A stretch of DNA of 64,000 nt from an uncultured Kordia sp. (GTDB lineage: Bacteria > Bacteroidota > Bacteroidia > Flavobacteriales > Flavobacteriaceae). The stretch lies in contig NZ_CANLEA010000003.1 in the NCBI RefSeq assembly GCF_947489565.1, positions 186,001-250,000 on the forward strand. The letters are read 5' to 3'. Below, one piece after another: positions 42,021 through 54,400 of this stretch. Numbering within the stretch: the first letter of the stretch is position 1; each line of letters opens with the position of its first letter. The notes beneath the pieces are model-generated. The model ran no database searches, was not told the DNA's origin, and was given only the letters and a program-made list of their open reading frames with translations. Both the position numbers and the translations under genes were made by a program.

Positions 42021-43667
42021 TTAAACTACTGCGCTTTCTATTTCTTTGCTTGAATACGATTTTTTGTCAAATAATAATTCTTTCTCTCCAAATAATCGTT
42101 CAGAAGTAATGCCTCTAGATTCACATTCTTCTACTAGTTTGTTTGATTGTACTATTGGTTCAGATTCGTCTGTGTATACAATACTACTGATAAATTTGCA
42201 CCAAGGTTCCATTCCCATGGCATATACGTATACTTCTTGAGGATTGAATACATCTACCAATCCCATTCCTCTGTTATGATTACAACCCGCAAGTCTTCGG
42301 CTAGAATCTTTATCTCTTGGAAGGTCTTCTGTAAGTAATGGACCGTATAACCAAGTTAAAGGCGCTCCGTCACATTCCATTCCTAAAAATAATACATCTA
42401 TATCTCCCACTATTTTTTGTACATGTTGATAGAGTTTGTTTTCAATATTACATGAATCTGCTAAAAAGAGTAATGAGAATTCTCCCATTTTTACATGGTG
42501 ACAAACTTTTGATTGGATATTTAAATCACTGTGTTCTCCAATAAAAGGCAATCCAGTAATGGTACATTCATCACTAAATTTAATTTCTTCCATATCTCCT
42601 ATTTCCGTTACATTATTGAACCCAATATTGTTAAACATTAGTTTCAAATTAGGATCTTGTAGTGAACCTGAAGTAGATTTTGGAACTACGATGTTTTTGA
42701 TTTTATGACGTAATGGAAGTAATGTTTCAAAAAGAATATGATCTTGGTGATTGTGCGTAATTAATACATAATCAATTACATCTGGCAAATCGTAGTCTGA
42801 AAAATGGTTTACTTCCGATTGGTATCCGTAATAACTAATTAAAGGATCAATTAAGATTGCCATGTCCTTCGTTTCAACAAGTATACATGCATGTCCTAAA
42901 TAACGCATACGAATTTTGTCTCCTACATATCGTTCGTATGGAATAAATGCTTCTTCTGTAAAGAGTGTTTTGAAAAATGCTTCATCTTTTTCCTCGATGT
43001 TCATTATTTCTTTGATTTCTCCAAATGTTTTTGGAGCTCTTTTCATTTTTGCTAGCTCATCAATTGACTTACTTTTAAATGGAATTTCTAAATGCAAAAT
43101 GCCTGGTTCTTCTAACCTTGGCGTACTTAATACAAAAGGTCTTTCGTCATTATTCGTTACCCATAAAGCAATACTTTGTGCTTCTGGTTTATAGAATTTA
43201 CTATGGTAAAGTAAGTTTTCAAAAAAGCGGTACGAAGGATTGTTGTTTAAGTCGTACACAAGCTCTACATATCCACGCAATTCATCAGGAATTTTATCAT
43301 AGAGTTCATTCATAGAAAATCCTGTTGCATGTGTTCTTAACATTTCATCAAGCTCATCAATTGCTTTAGAAAACGTTACTAAATCGCCTAAATAATCATT
43401 GGTACGATCTCTAAGTTCTTTTACTTCGTCCACTCTTTTTCCTCCTAAATCCATAAAGGGTCCACCAAGCATTTTTGGGTTTTTCACTGCCGCTTCATGA
43501 ATTTTTGGAGCTTGAATATATGAGTTCATTATTTTTAAATGTCTTCCTGTTATATTTCTTGCTGCTGTAGCAGGAGAAATAAGATGAGACCATGCATACC
43601 ATCTGTCAAAAAATGGTTCGATTACCACATTAGGTTTTAAATACACCGTTGTATTATCCGTTATCAT
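42021..43667 (-). CDS. CmlA-type diiron beta-hydroxylase (metallo-beta-lactamase fold)
   Basis: A 548-residue protein with the two-part layout of CmlA, the chloramphenicol-pathway enzyme that beta-hydroxylates an amino acid held on an NRPS carrier domain. The N-terminal domain (~1-245) has the characteristic FFDRWYAWSHLISPATAARN and MLGGPFMDLGGKRVDE segments. The C-terminal metallo-beta-lactamase domain (~250-548) has H305-N-H307-Q-D309-H310, then GEHSD with E378 and H379, and D404 in FLADSC. A Glu at 378 in place of the usual ligand, together with the other ligands, is what separates CmlA-type diiron oxygenases from zinc hydrolases. It lies between the exporter and the thioesterase genes. 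The likely substrate is an aminoacyl-PCP of this cluster. Confidence 0.9.
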   Translation of the reverse strand: MITDNTTVYLKPNVVIEPFFDRWYAWSHLISPATAARNITGRHLKIMNSYIQAPKIHEAAVKNPKMLGGPFMDLGGKRVDEVKELRDRTNDYLGDLVTFSKAIDELDEMLRTHATGFSMNELYDKIPDELRGYVELVYDLNNNPSYRFFENLLYHSKFYKPEAQSIALWVTNNDERPFVLSTPRLEEPGILHLEIPFKSKSIDELAKMKRAPKTFGEIKEIMNIEEKDEAFFKTLFTEEAFIPYERYVGDKIRMRYLGHACILVETKDMAILIDPLISYYGYQSEVNHFSDYDLPDVIDYVLITHNHQDHILFETLLPLRHKIKNIVVPKSTSGSLQDPNLKLMFNNIGFNNVTEIGDMEEIKFSDECTITGLPFIGEHSDLNIQSKVCHHVKMGEFSLLFLADSCNIENKLYQHVQKIVGDIDVLFLGMECDGAPLTWLYGPLLTEDLPRDKDSSRRLAGCNHNRGMGLVDVFNPQEVYVYAMGMEPWCKFISSIVYTDESEPIVQSNKLVEECESRGITSERLFGEKELLFDKKSYSSKEIESAVV

Positions 43668-43707
43668 AATATTTCTAGTTTAATTTAATTAAGATTAAAA
43701 ATTTTCT

Positions 43708-45381
43708 TTATTGTTGAATTGGTTTTACTTCTCTTGGCTGTTTTAGATATTCTTTCACATGCTCAATTTTTCCATAATCGAATTTTATAATTCTGTCTGC
43801 ATACGAAAAGTATTTATCGTCATGACTAATTGCAATTATGGTTTTTCCTTTTTGCTTTAATTCGGGAATTAGAACACTGTAGAAAAACGCTCTAAATTCA
43901 GGATCTTGTTCTGCAGCCCATTCGTCAAGAACAATAATAGGTTTGTCTTCCAATAGTGTATACACCATTGCCAGTCTTTTTTCTTGTCCTTTAGATAAAC
44001 GATTGTCTATCGTATTTTTTTCTTCATCATATCGAACCACATCCGTTAGCTTCATTTTTGCTATTAAGTCTGTGAGTCTTTTGTTTTCTTCTGTGATTTC
44101 AAAACCATCATAATTTTCACTAAATAAGTATGGATGTGTAAAGATGGTAGCTACATGTTTTTTGAATGTTGCTTCACTTTCATCTGGCTCCATTTTATCA
44201 TTATAGAATTTAATGTTACCACTCTTAGGTTTGTACAAACCTGTTAGTAAGTTTACAAAGGTACTTTTCCCACTTCCGTTGGCTCCTACGATAAAAAGTA
44301 CTTCTCCTGAGGTGACTTGAAGATTTAGTGGCCCGAGTTCAAAAGCTTTTTCTTTCTTTTTATCAAAGTACTCATAGGAAACTTCTTCGAAGGTAACTTT
44401 AGAGAAGTTTGCTGCTTCTGTATGCGCTTCTAGCTCCATATTTGCTGCTACATTTCCGCTGAGCGTTTTGTTGAATTTAGACAATCTTCCTAGTGCAATT
44501 TTTACACGTGTATTGGTAGGAATCAGTGTAATTAGTACTGCTATAGGACCAATCATGTATAGTATTGTAACTAGAAAAGCTGAAGTTGCTGCAAAATCTA
44601 AATCTATGACACGAGGTAAGGCAAATAATATTGCTCCAATAATAATATACCAACTGTAATTTCCTGTTAGTTCATTGTTAAGATAACTTATACTAGTTTG
44701 CTCTCTTAGGTTCCGTGCTTTGCTTCTATTTACTTCTAAAAATTTTGTATGTATGTTGTGGTTTCTTGTTAGGCTCATTTTTAATTCTTTAAACCCTAAC
44801 AGTAAGTCATTCAAATACCTAAAATAACTATTTTGCAAGCTTCGTAAATGCTCTAATTTTCGTTCAATTCTTGTATTCCTCCAAATGTAAATTACCAACA
44901 ACATTGCCATTACAAACAATACGCATCCGCCACCAATAACAGAGGTCATGAATAGGTATATAAAGCAACATGTAATGATGATTAATGAGTTAATTGCATT
45001 CATGATGACTTCAGGTAAATTCCCTAAAGCTCTAATATCGCCCATGGCCGTAAACACTTTTTCTTTTCCTAGTTCTTCAAAATCTTGAAAACTGGCGTTT
45101 TTTACTTTTCGTAAAACCATCATTTCAAAATCGAACGTAATCTTTGTGCTTAATTTTATGAGGAATGTTTGAAATAGTTTTGCTGCTAAAAAAGAAACAA
45201 TCACTATTGAAGAAAACACCAACCAGTCATATTCTGGAAAAAAGGGAATAGGCGTTTTTGTTATGGCACTATTTATAAACATTAACAAAGCAATGTTTAG
45301 TAGTCCATTAATTACACTTATTAGAACCAATGCTGCGTAAAAAGCTTTTGATCTATTTAATAAAATCTTAAGAAATTCCAT
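43708..45381 (-). CDS. Cyclic-peptide-type ABC exporter (SyrD/PvdE-like)
   Basis: A 557-residue half-transporter fusing six membrane helices (residues ~1-300) to an ATPase. Motifs are Walker A VGANGSGKST (~360), signature LSKGQEKRLA, Walker B PIIVLDEWAAEQDPEFR and an H-loop ISHDD. The LSKGQ signature and DEWAAEQDP segment are typical of exporters for siderophores and cyclic lipopeptides. It is 42 bp after the terminal NRPS gene and is the obvious inner-membrane exporter of the peptide. Confidence 0.93.
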   Translation of the reverse strand: MEFLKILLNRSKAFYAALVLISVINGLLNIALLMFINSAITKTPIPFFPEYDWLVFSSIVIVSFLAAKLFQTFLIKLSTKITFDFEMMVLRKVKNASFQDFEELGKEKVFTAMGDIRALGNLPEVIMNAINSLIIITCCFIYLFMTSVIGGGCVLFVMAMLLVIYIWRNTRIERKLEHLRSLQNSYFRYLNDLLLGFKELKMSLTRNHNIHTKFLEVNRSKARNLREQTSISYLNNELTGNYSWYIIIGAILFALPRVIDLDFAATSAFLVTILYMIGPIAVLITLIPTNTRVKIALGRLSKFNKTLSGNVAANMELEAHTEAANFSKVTFEEVSYEYFDKKKEKAFELGPLNLQVTSGEVLFIVGANGSGKSTFVNLLTGLYKPKSGNIKFYNDKMEPDESEATFKKHVATIFTHPYLFSENYDGFEITEENKRLTDLIAKMKLTDVVRYDEEKNTIDNRLSKGQEKRLAMVYTLLEDKPIIVLDEWAAEQDPEFRAFFYSVLIPELKQKGKTIIAISHDDKYFSYADRIIKFDYGKIEHVKEYLKQPREVKPIQQ

Positions 45382-45423
45382 TTTTTAATTTTTATGTAGT
45401 AATTTTTAATTGTGCGTTTGACC

Positions 45424-48400
45424 TTAGTCTATTGAAATAAAGTGTTGAATGTGTGTGACCACATCGTTGAGATTTTCGTGGTTTAAAATTTCATAGTGAC
45501 TTCCCTTTGCAAATTCGTTTTTGAGATTCCCTTTCGTATAGTTACTCCACTGGTGCATGTTTGCATTTTTATCGTTGTTCCTGCTTTCTATGGTAAGTAT
45601 GTCACTTTGTATAGTACCATTCATGCGATAGTCATTATGAATTTTTAAGTTGTTGAGATAAAATTTCTTTAGCTGCGCTATTTCCTGTTGGTTTAATGCT
45701 TCTAAAGATGCACCCAAATTGATTTGTAATAGTTCGTCTAACTCTTCATCTGAAATTTTAGTTAGATCCTGATTTTTTATTGTTGATTTTACACCTTTAT
45801 CAAGTAGAATCAGTTTTGGTGTAAATCCATTATTTTCAAGCAGTTTAATTAACTCAAAGGCTATTAATGCTCCCATTGAGTATCCTAATACTGTGATCTC
45901 CGTTTTGTATACAGATATATTTGCAATTTCATTGTAATATTCTTGCGCTAGTTCTTCAATACTATTTGCTATTTCTGTATTTCCATCAAAGCCTTTGTAC
46001 TGAAATCCATAACATCCTGTATATTTTTCTAATTGCGTTGCTACATTTTTATAAATTGTAGATGATCCTCCAATAGGTGGAATTAGGAAGAGTTTATGAT
46101 CAGACAGATTTGTTTTGTTTAGCTGAATTAATAAGTTGCTTTCTATTTTTCCTTCTTGGATTAAATACGCGTGTAATGTTTCAATACTTGGATGATTGTA
46201 AATTGATACTAAATCTACATTTACGCCCATTTTTTTATGTATTACAGATGAAAGTTTGACTGCTTTTAATGAATGTCCACCAAGTTCAAAGAAGTTGTCT
46301 CTTACACCTATTTTTTCTCTCCCCAATACTTCTTCCCAAATATCAACTAGTCGTAATTCATACTCGTTTCTAGGTGCTAGATAATTATTGGTTTTTAACG
46401 TTAGTGTGTCTATTTTCGGAAGCGCTTTTCTATCTAATTTACCGTTTGGAGTTACTAAAAACTCTTCTACCTTAACAAAGTGCGACGGAATCATATATAT
46501 CGGCAAGAATGCTTCTAGTTTTGCTCTAAAGTCTACTTCTTCGTAGTTTTCTAGAGTTGAATAATACGCTATTAATACTTTATTTCCGGTGTCATCAGAA
46601 TGTGCAAGAACAATCGTTTTGTCTATTCCTGACAGTTTTTGCAATGTATTTTCTATTTCTCCTAGTTCTATTCGATAGCCTCGTATTTTTACTTGCGTAT
46701 CTTTTCTATCTAAAAACTCAATATTTCCGTCAGCTCTCCACTTTCCTAAATCTCCAGTTTTATATAATTTTTCTCCTTCTATAAATGGATGTGGAATAAA
46801 CTTCGAATTCGTCAATTCTTCTCTATGGAGATATCCTCTACTCAAACCTTTACCACTTATACATATTTCTCCTTTTATTCCTATAGGTTGTAATTGTAAA
46901 TTATCATCTAGAATATAGATTTGAGTATTTGAAATCGGTTTTCCAATGGGTATTGTATTGCCTGAATATTCTTGTAGTTTTATTGAAGTAGCCACAACTG
47001 TACTCTCTGTTGGCCCATAGTTATTGATAACATTGTTGGCGTATTTTTGGAGTTTATCTCCTCCTGTCAATATCATGGTATCTCCTAAATCAACTCCTTC
47101 TTCAATTAGTTGTTCACAAATTATTGTAGGAAAAAAACTGTGCGTTATTTTGTTTTCTAAAAGAATCGATTTTAATCCAGCAATGTTTAAACTAACTTCA
47201 TTCCTTATTGGATACAAACAGCCGCCCGATAGTAAGTAAGGCCATATTTCCCAAACGGAAGCATCAAATCCTGTTTTTGCATATAGTGTTGCACGACTAG
47301 AAGCATTTACATTATAATATTCTTGATGCCAGCTACATAGATTGAGTAAAGACGTATGCGCTATCATTACTCCTTTAGGATTTCCAGTGGTTCCTGAAGT
47401 ATAAATAACATACATTAAATCATTTGACGTATTAATATTATCTACAGATTGTGATGACACATTTTCTGTTGCTTCTGAAAGTTCTTTGAATAAAATTTTA
47501 GGGCAAGAAAATGTATGATTCAATGTTTTTTCATCATGAATGAGTAAAATAATTCCAGAATCAGAAACTATATAATTGACACGATCTTGCGGATAATCAG
47601 GATCTATTGGCACATATGCAGCGCCCGATTTTATAATTCCCATGATTGTTATAATCATTGTATCCGAGCGATCCATCATTACTCCGATAAGCGTATCTGG
47701 AGTTATGGTATGTTGTGTTCTTAGATACTGAGCAATACGATTTGAACGTTCATTCAATTCGTTGTACGTTATTATATTTCCTTGAAAACTAACTGCTGGT
47801 GCATTTGGATTTTTTGTTACCTGAGCTTCAAATATACTTTGTACTGTATTTTTAGATGGAAATACACGTTTTGTATCATTAAACGTTTTTAACAACTGAT
47901 GTTGTTCTGCTTCAGAGATATAGTTATATTGACTAATTGAGGTTTTTGGATTTGCTATAATGGATGCTAAAAGTGTTTTGTAATGTGTCTTCATTCGCTC
48001 TATACGAGCAGCATCAAACAAATCGGGATTGTAAATTATATTTACTTGTATTCTTTCTCCTCTTTCTATAAAACCAATGTTTAAATCGTATTTACTTACA
48101 TCGGCACCTACATCAGATTCTTCCGTAATTTTTGTCTCATCTTCGTCTGCGGCATCGGTAACGTTTTGTAATATCACCATGACATCAAATAATGGTGAGC
48201 GACTCATATCTCGTTCTAAATCCAATTCATCTACCAACATATCAAACGGATACGATTGATGATCTTGTGCATCTAACGTCGTTTCTTGTACTTGAGTTAA
48301 TAATGCTAAGAAATCTTTATTTCCTGAGAACTGTGTACGCAATGCCAACGTGTTTATGTAAAAACCTATCTGACCTTCCAATTCTTCATTTGCGCGTCCA

Positions 48401-51400
48401 GCCGTTGGCGTTCCTACAATGATATCTTCTTGTCCTGTGTAACGATATAAAAGCGCTTTTACGGTAGCCAATAAGGTGATAAACAATGTACTTCCTTGGC
48501 GTATGCTTAAGGCTTTTAATTCTTTGCTTACTTCTTCTGAGAGTCCAAATCGAATGCTATCACCATTGTAAGTTTTAACAGCGGGTCTTGGATAATCTAG
48601 CGGTAATTCAAGCACAGGTAATTCGCCTCCTAATTGCGTTAACCAATACGATTGTGCTTCTTTGTACGCTCCTGTTCTTAGTCCTTCATTTTGCCAATGT
48701 GCATAGTCTTTGTATTGAATACGTAATGGAGGTAAAGGATTCGAAGCGCCTTTTTTGTAGGCTTCATATAATGCCAATACTTCTTGTATTAATACTTTTA
48801 TAGACCATCCATCAGATATGATATGATGCATGTTTAAGAAAAAGATATAATCGTCCTTTTCTAAGTGAAAGAGCGTTCCTCGAATTAGAGGTCCTTTTTC
48901 TAAATCGAAACCAAGTTTGCAGGATGCTATGATTTGCTTTTCTATTGCTTCTTCCTTACTTCCACGATTTCTAAAATCTTTATATTGTATATTAAAAGAA
49001 GCTTCCTCATGTATTATTTGCCTTGGCTCACCATCTATGTTTACAAAAGTAGTTCGTAAGATTTCATGACGAGAAATTAGCGTGTCAAAGGCACGTTGAA
49101 AAGAATCGGCATCAAGTGATTCTAGCGGATAGATTCCAGGTATATTATATACCGATTTGCTTTCTTCAAATTGTTCTAAAATCCAAAGTCGCTTTTGTGC
49201 ATGAGAGACTTCATAGCTTTCTTGCGCTACTACTACTGTTGTATTGCTTGTATAGTTTACAGATTCTGATGTACTGATATGTGCGGCTAAAGATTCGATT
49301 GTAGGATTTGAAAAGATATCCTTCAATGTTACTTTGGTGTGTAAAACCTTGAAAATACGCGACATTACTTGAAATGCCTTTAAAGAATGTCCGCCTAATT
49401 CAAAGAAATTATCGGTTACACCTATTTTTTCTCTAGCTAATACTTCTTCCCAAATACCAACTAAACCTTCTTCATATTCGTTTCTAGGTGCTACATAATT
49501 GGTCGTATCTAAAGAGAAAGTATCTGGCGACGGAAGTGCTTTTCTGTCCAACTTGCCATTATTATTCATTGGAAATTCGTCTAAGACAATAATTCTCCTC
49601 GGAATCATATAATGTGGCAAACGATTTTTTAGGTATTCCTTAATTTCCTCAACTTCAACGGCATCTTGACTTTCCACATAGGCTACTAAGTATTTTTCTT
49701 CTCCTTCAACATCAATGACACTCATAACAGCATCACTAATTTTTGTATGTTGGATGAGTGTGTTTTCTATTTCATCAAGTTCAATTCTATACCCACGTAT
49801 TTTAAATTGCGTGTCCGTTCTTCCTAAAAACTTGATACTTCCATCCGTTAGCCAAACACCTTTGTCTCCAGTCTTGTACAATCTGTTTTCTGAAATGTCT
49901 GGAAGTTTTTGAAACGATCTTAATGTTTCCAATGGAGAATTCATATAGCCTTCTGCCAAGCCATATCCTTCAACATATAGTTCTCCTGGAATTCCTATGG
50001 CAACAGGTTGCGCATTAGCATCTAATAAATGAATTTTATGGTTTGCAAGCGGTTTTCCAATCACATCAATAGCTGCTAAGTTTTCGATATGATGGTAGGT
50101 TATGCAAACTGTTGCTTCTGTAGGACCATACGTATTATAGATAGCTACTTGATCAATCAGTTGATCTATATATCCTACTTTTAACTTGTCTCCACCGCTT
50201 ATTAAAATTCGTAACGAATTCAGATATGCTGCACGTTCATTTAATTCATTAATGATAAGTGGCGTTGCGCTTAAGAGTGTAATTTTATTTTCATGAATTA
50301 CCGTTGTAAGCTCATCAATATCTCTTCCTCCTTCTTTCATCAGAAATAGTTGTCCGCCTACACATAAAATTGGAAATATTTCTTCTACCGAAACATCAAA
50401 TGCTAAAGATGATTGCTGAATTATTTTATCTTCATAAGTGATCTTAAAATATTCGCCAAAAGTATTCGTATAATCACTTAAGGCATGATGTGAAATCATT
50501 ACACCTTTTGGCATTCCTGTGGTCCCCGAAGTGTATAATATATACGCTAGTTTGTCTGAAGAAATAGGTATGTTTAGATTTTCATCCGAATACTGAGTTA
50601 AAGATTCTTGTATTTCTTCTAAAGAAATCAATGCTATTTCCTTATCAAGTAGCGTATCTTCAATAGTAACATCCGTAATTAAACAATTTACTTCAGCATT
50701 TTCAAGCATGTACTTAGCACGTGCAATTGGTGTTTCTCGATCTACAGGCACATAACATCCACCAATTTTAAGAATTGCAAGCATGCTTATAATTTGCCAT
50801 TCAGAGCGTTCTATATATATTCCTATTTTGGATTGCTCACTGGTTGTTTTTGATGTTAAAAGATAGGCTGCAAGCTGATTTACTTTTTTATTGAGTGTCG
50901 CATAGGTCAGTTCATTGGATTGAAAAGTAACCGCAATTGAATCTGGATATTTGCTTACTTGTTCTTCAAATAGATTTACAACTGTTTTAGAAACATCAAT
51001 CGTTTTATAAGGCAGATTGAATTTTGTTAATAATAGCTGTTGTTCTGTTTCAGAGATATAATTCAATTGATTAATTGCTCTGCTCGGATTTGCAATAATT
51101 GAACCTAAAAGTGTTTGATAATGTTCTTGCATTCGCGCTATACGAGCAGCATCAAATAAATCAGGATTGTAGTTGATACTTACTTGGATTCTTTCTCCTT
51201 TTTCTACAAAACTAATGTCCAAATCATATTTACTTACAATGATGTCTGAACTAGATTCTTCCGTAATTGTTGTGTCGCCATCTTCGGCAGCATCATTGAC
51301 ATTTTGTAATATCACCATGACATCAAATAATGGAGAACGACTCATATCTCTTTCTAAATCCAATTCATCTACCAACATATCAAACGGATACGATTGATGA

Positions 51401-54400
51401 TCTTGAGCATCTAACGTCGTTGCTTGTACTTGATTTACTAATGCTAGGAAATCTTCATCTCCTGAAAACTGCGTACGCAATGCCAAGGTGTTTATATAAA
51501 AGCCAATCTGATCTTCTAATTCTTCATGATCTCGTCCTGCCGTTGGCGTTCCTATAATGATATCTTTTTGTCCTGTGTAGCGATATAAAAGTGCTTTTAC
51601 AGTAGCTAATAAGGTGATAAATAATGTACTTCCTTGATGTCTACTTAATACTTTTAATTCTTTTGTTATTTCTTCTGAGAGTCCAAATCGAATACTATCG
51701 CCATTGTACGTTTTAACAGCGGGTCTTGGATAATCTAATGGCAATTCTAACACAGGCAATTCGCCTCCTAATTGCCTTAACCAATACGATTGCGCTTCTT
51801 TATAACCTCCTGTTCTTAGTGTTTCATTTTGCCAATGTGCGTAATCTTTGTATTGAATGCGTAATGGTGTTAAAGGATTCGAAGCTCCTTTTGTATACGC
51901 TTCATATAATGCCAACACATCACCAATTAAGACTTTTATAGACCATCCATCGGATATGATATGATGCATGTTTAGAAAAAATACATAATCTTCTCCTTCC
52001 ATCTGAAATAACTTCCCTTGAATCAATGGTCCGTTTTCTAAATCAAAATCTTTTTTACAAGCTTCTATGATTTGGTTTTCTAATACTTCTTCTCTATCGT
52101 TGTGACTTCTAAGATCTTCATATTCTAGATCGAAAGGAGTTTCTGTATGTACTATTTGTCTAGGTTCGCCATTGATATTGACAAACGTAGTTCGCAAGAT
52201 TTCATGACGAGAAATTAACGTATCAAAAGCACGTTGAAAAGCAGCAACATCAAGTGATTCTAGCGGATAAATCCCTGGCATATTGTATGCTGATTGACTT
52301 TCCTCAAATTGTTGTAGTATCCAAAGGCGCTTTTGTGCATGCGACACTTCATAACTTTCTTGATGCGCTATTGATGGAATAGCTATATAATCTACGGACT
52401 CTAATGTATGAATATGTGTAGCTAAAGATTCGATGGTAGGATTTGAAAAGATATCCTTCAATGTTACTTTGGTGTGTAAAACCTTGAAAATACGCGACAT
52501 TACTTGAAATGCCTTTAGAGAATGTCCGCCCAGTTCAAAGAAATTATCGGTTACTCCTATTTTTTCTCTAGCTAACACTTCTTCCCAAATACTTACCAAA
52601 CCTTCTTCATATGCGTTCCTTGGCGCTACATAATTGGTTGTATCTAAAGAGAAAGTATCTAGTGTCGAAAGTGCTTTCTTATCTAATTTACCATTGGCTG
52701 TTAATGGTAATTTTTCCAATTCCATAAAATATGACGGAATCATAAAACTAGGCAATAGTTCGCTCAATTTTGACTTTAGAATATTTTTCGTTATTTCTGA
52801 TTGCTTGTACAAACTATAATAGGCAACAAGAGCTTTGTCATTATTTGAACTTTTTACGTCTACAAAAGCACTTGATATTTCTTTTATAGTTAACAACGCA
52901 TGTCGTATTTCTTCTACTTCTATTCGATAGCCTCGTATTTTTACTTGACTATCGCTACGTCCTAGATATTCAATGGTACCATCTGCCATCCATCGTCCCA
53001 TATCACCCGTTTTATACAAACGTGCGCCTTCTTCAAATGGATCTGCTATAAATTTCTTTTTTGTTAAGCTTTCTTTGTTTAGATAACCTCTTCCTACACC
53101 AGCACCACCTATGCATATTTCGCCTGGTATACCAATTGGCATTAAATTATGCGAGTTGTCTAATAGTACCACTTTTGTGTTTGGAAGTGGCTTTCCGATG
53201 GGAACATTTTTTCCAATATTAGTCCCTGTAGCAATTTGACATGTGGAATCAACTGTTGCTTCTGTAACTCCATATACATTGACAAGACGACTTGTTTCTC
53301 CTAGTATTGATTGGTATTCAATTGCTTGTTTATTTTCAAGCGCTTCTCCTCCTACTAATGTATATCCTAAATGACAATCTTGTAAATTTCTCTCTTTTAG
53401 TGATGCAAGTACATGTGGCAAATAACTTGGTGTTACATCTAAAACATTTACATTTTCTTTCAGAATTACTTCTGCCAATGCAGCTGGATTCTTTTTTGTT
53501 TCTTCTGAAGGAATTACCAAACAACCGCCATTTAAAAATGGTGGAAATAATTGTTTTACAGAGGAATCAAAACTATAAGAAGCCGTCAATAATGTTGTTG
53601 CATTTTCTTCATAAGAACTATATACAAGATCATATAACCAACTACATAAGTTTGCTACTGAACCATGTTCTATTAAAGAACCTTTTGGATTACCTGTTGT
53701 TCCCGAAGTATAAATTACATAAATAAGGTTGCTGCCAGCGCTTTGAAGTGGAAGATTTACAACAGGTTTTGTATAAATTGTTGTGTTGTAAATATCCAAT
53801 GTTGTTGCATTGGCAATATCTTCTACACAAGCTTCTTCTGTAATTACTAATTTAACGTTACTATCTTCTATTAAATAGTTTTTTCGTGTTTTTGGATACG
53901 CAGGATCAATTGGCACATAGGCTGCGCCTGATTTTAAAATTCCCCAAATTCCTACAATTAGTTCTGCTGATCGATTTAAAGAAATTCCGATTAAATCTTC
54001 AGTATTCACCTCATACTGTTCCTTTAAATAATGCGCCAATTGATTGGAACGTTCATTTAATTCATTATACGTTAATGATATTCCTTCTGAAGTTACCGCA
54101 ATAGCATTCGGTGTTTTTGCTACTTGCGTTTCAAACTGTTCTACAACTGTTTTATAGGAAACTGCACTTGTGTATGGTGTGTTGAATTTGTTTAATATCT
54201 GAGTTCTTTCATTTGTTGAAATAAATGAAAGTTTGTTTATTTTTTCTTCCGTATTCAGAATGATGCTTCTGGATAAGATTTTAAAATGTGTAGCAAGTCT
54301 TTGTATAGTTTCTGATGTAAATATGTCTTTACTATACGTGATGTTTACATGAAGATTACCTGCATTTTCTGCAAAAGTAATTGACATGTCAAATTTACTG

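Noticed and set aside
53292-53726. 144-codon plus-strand open frame antisense to NRPS A
   Set aside because: Leu/His-rich translation typical of a shadow frame of the strongly supported NRPS gene on the other strand.
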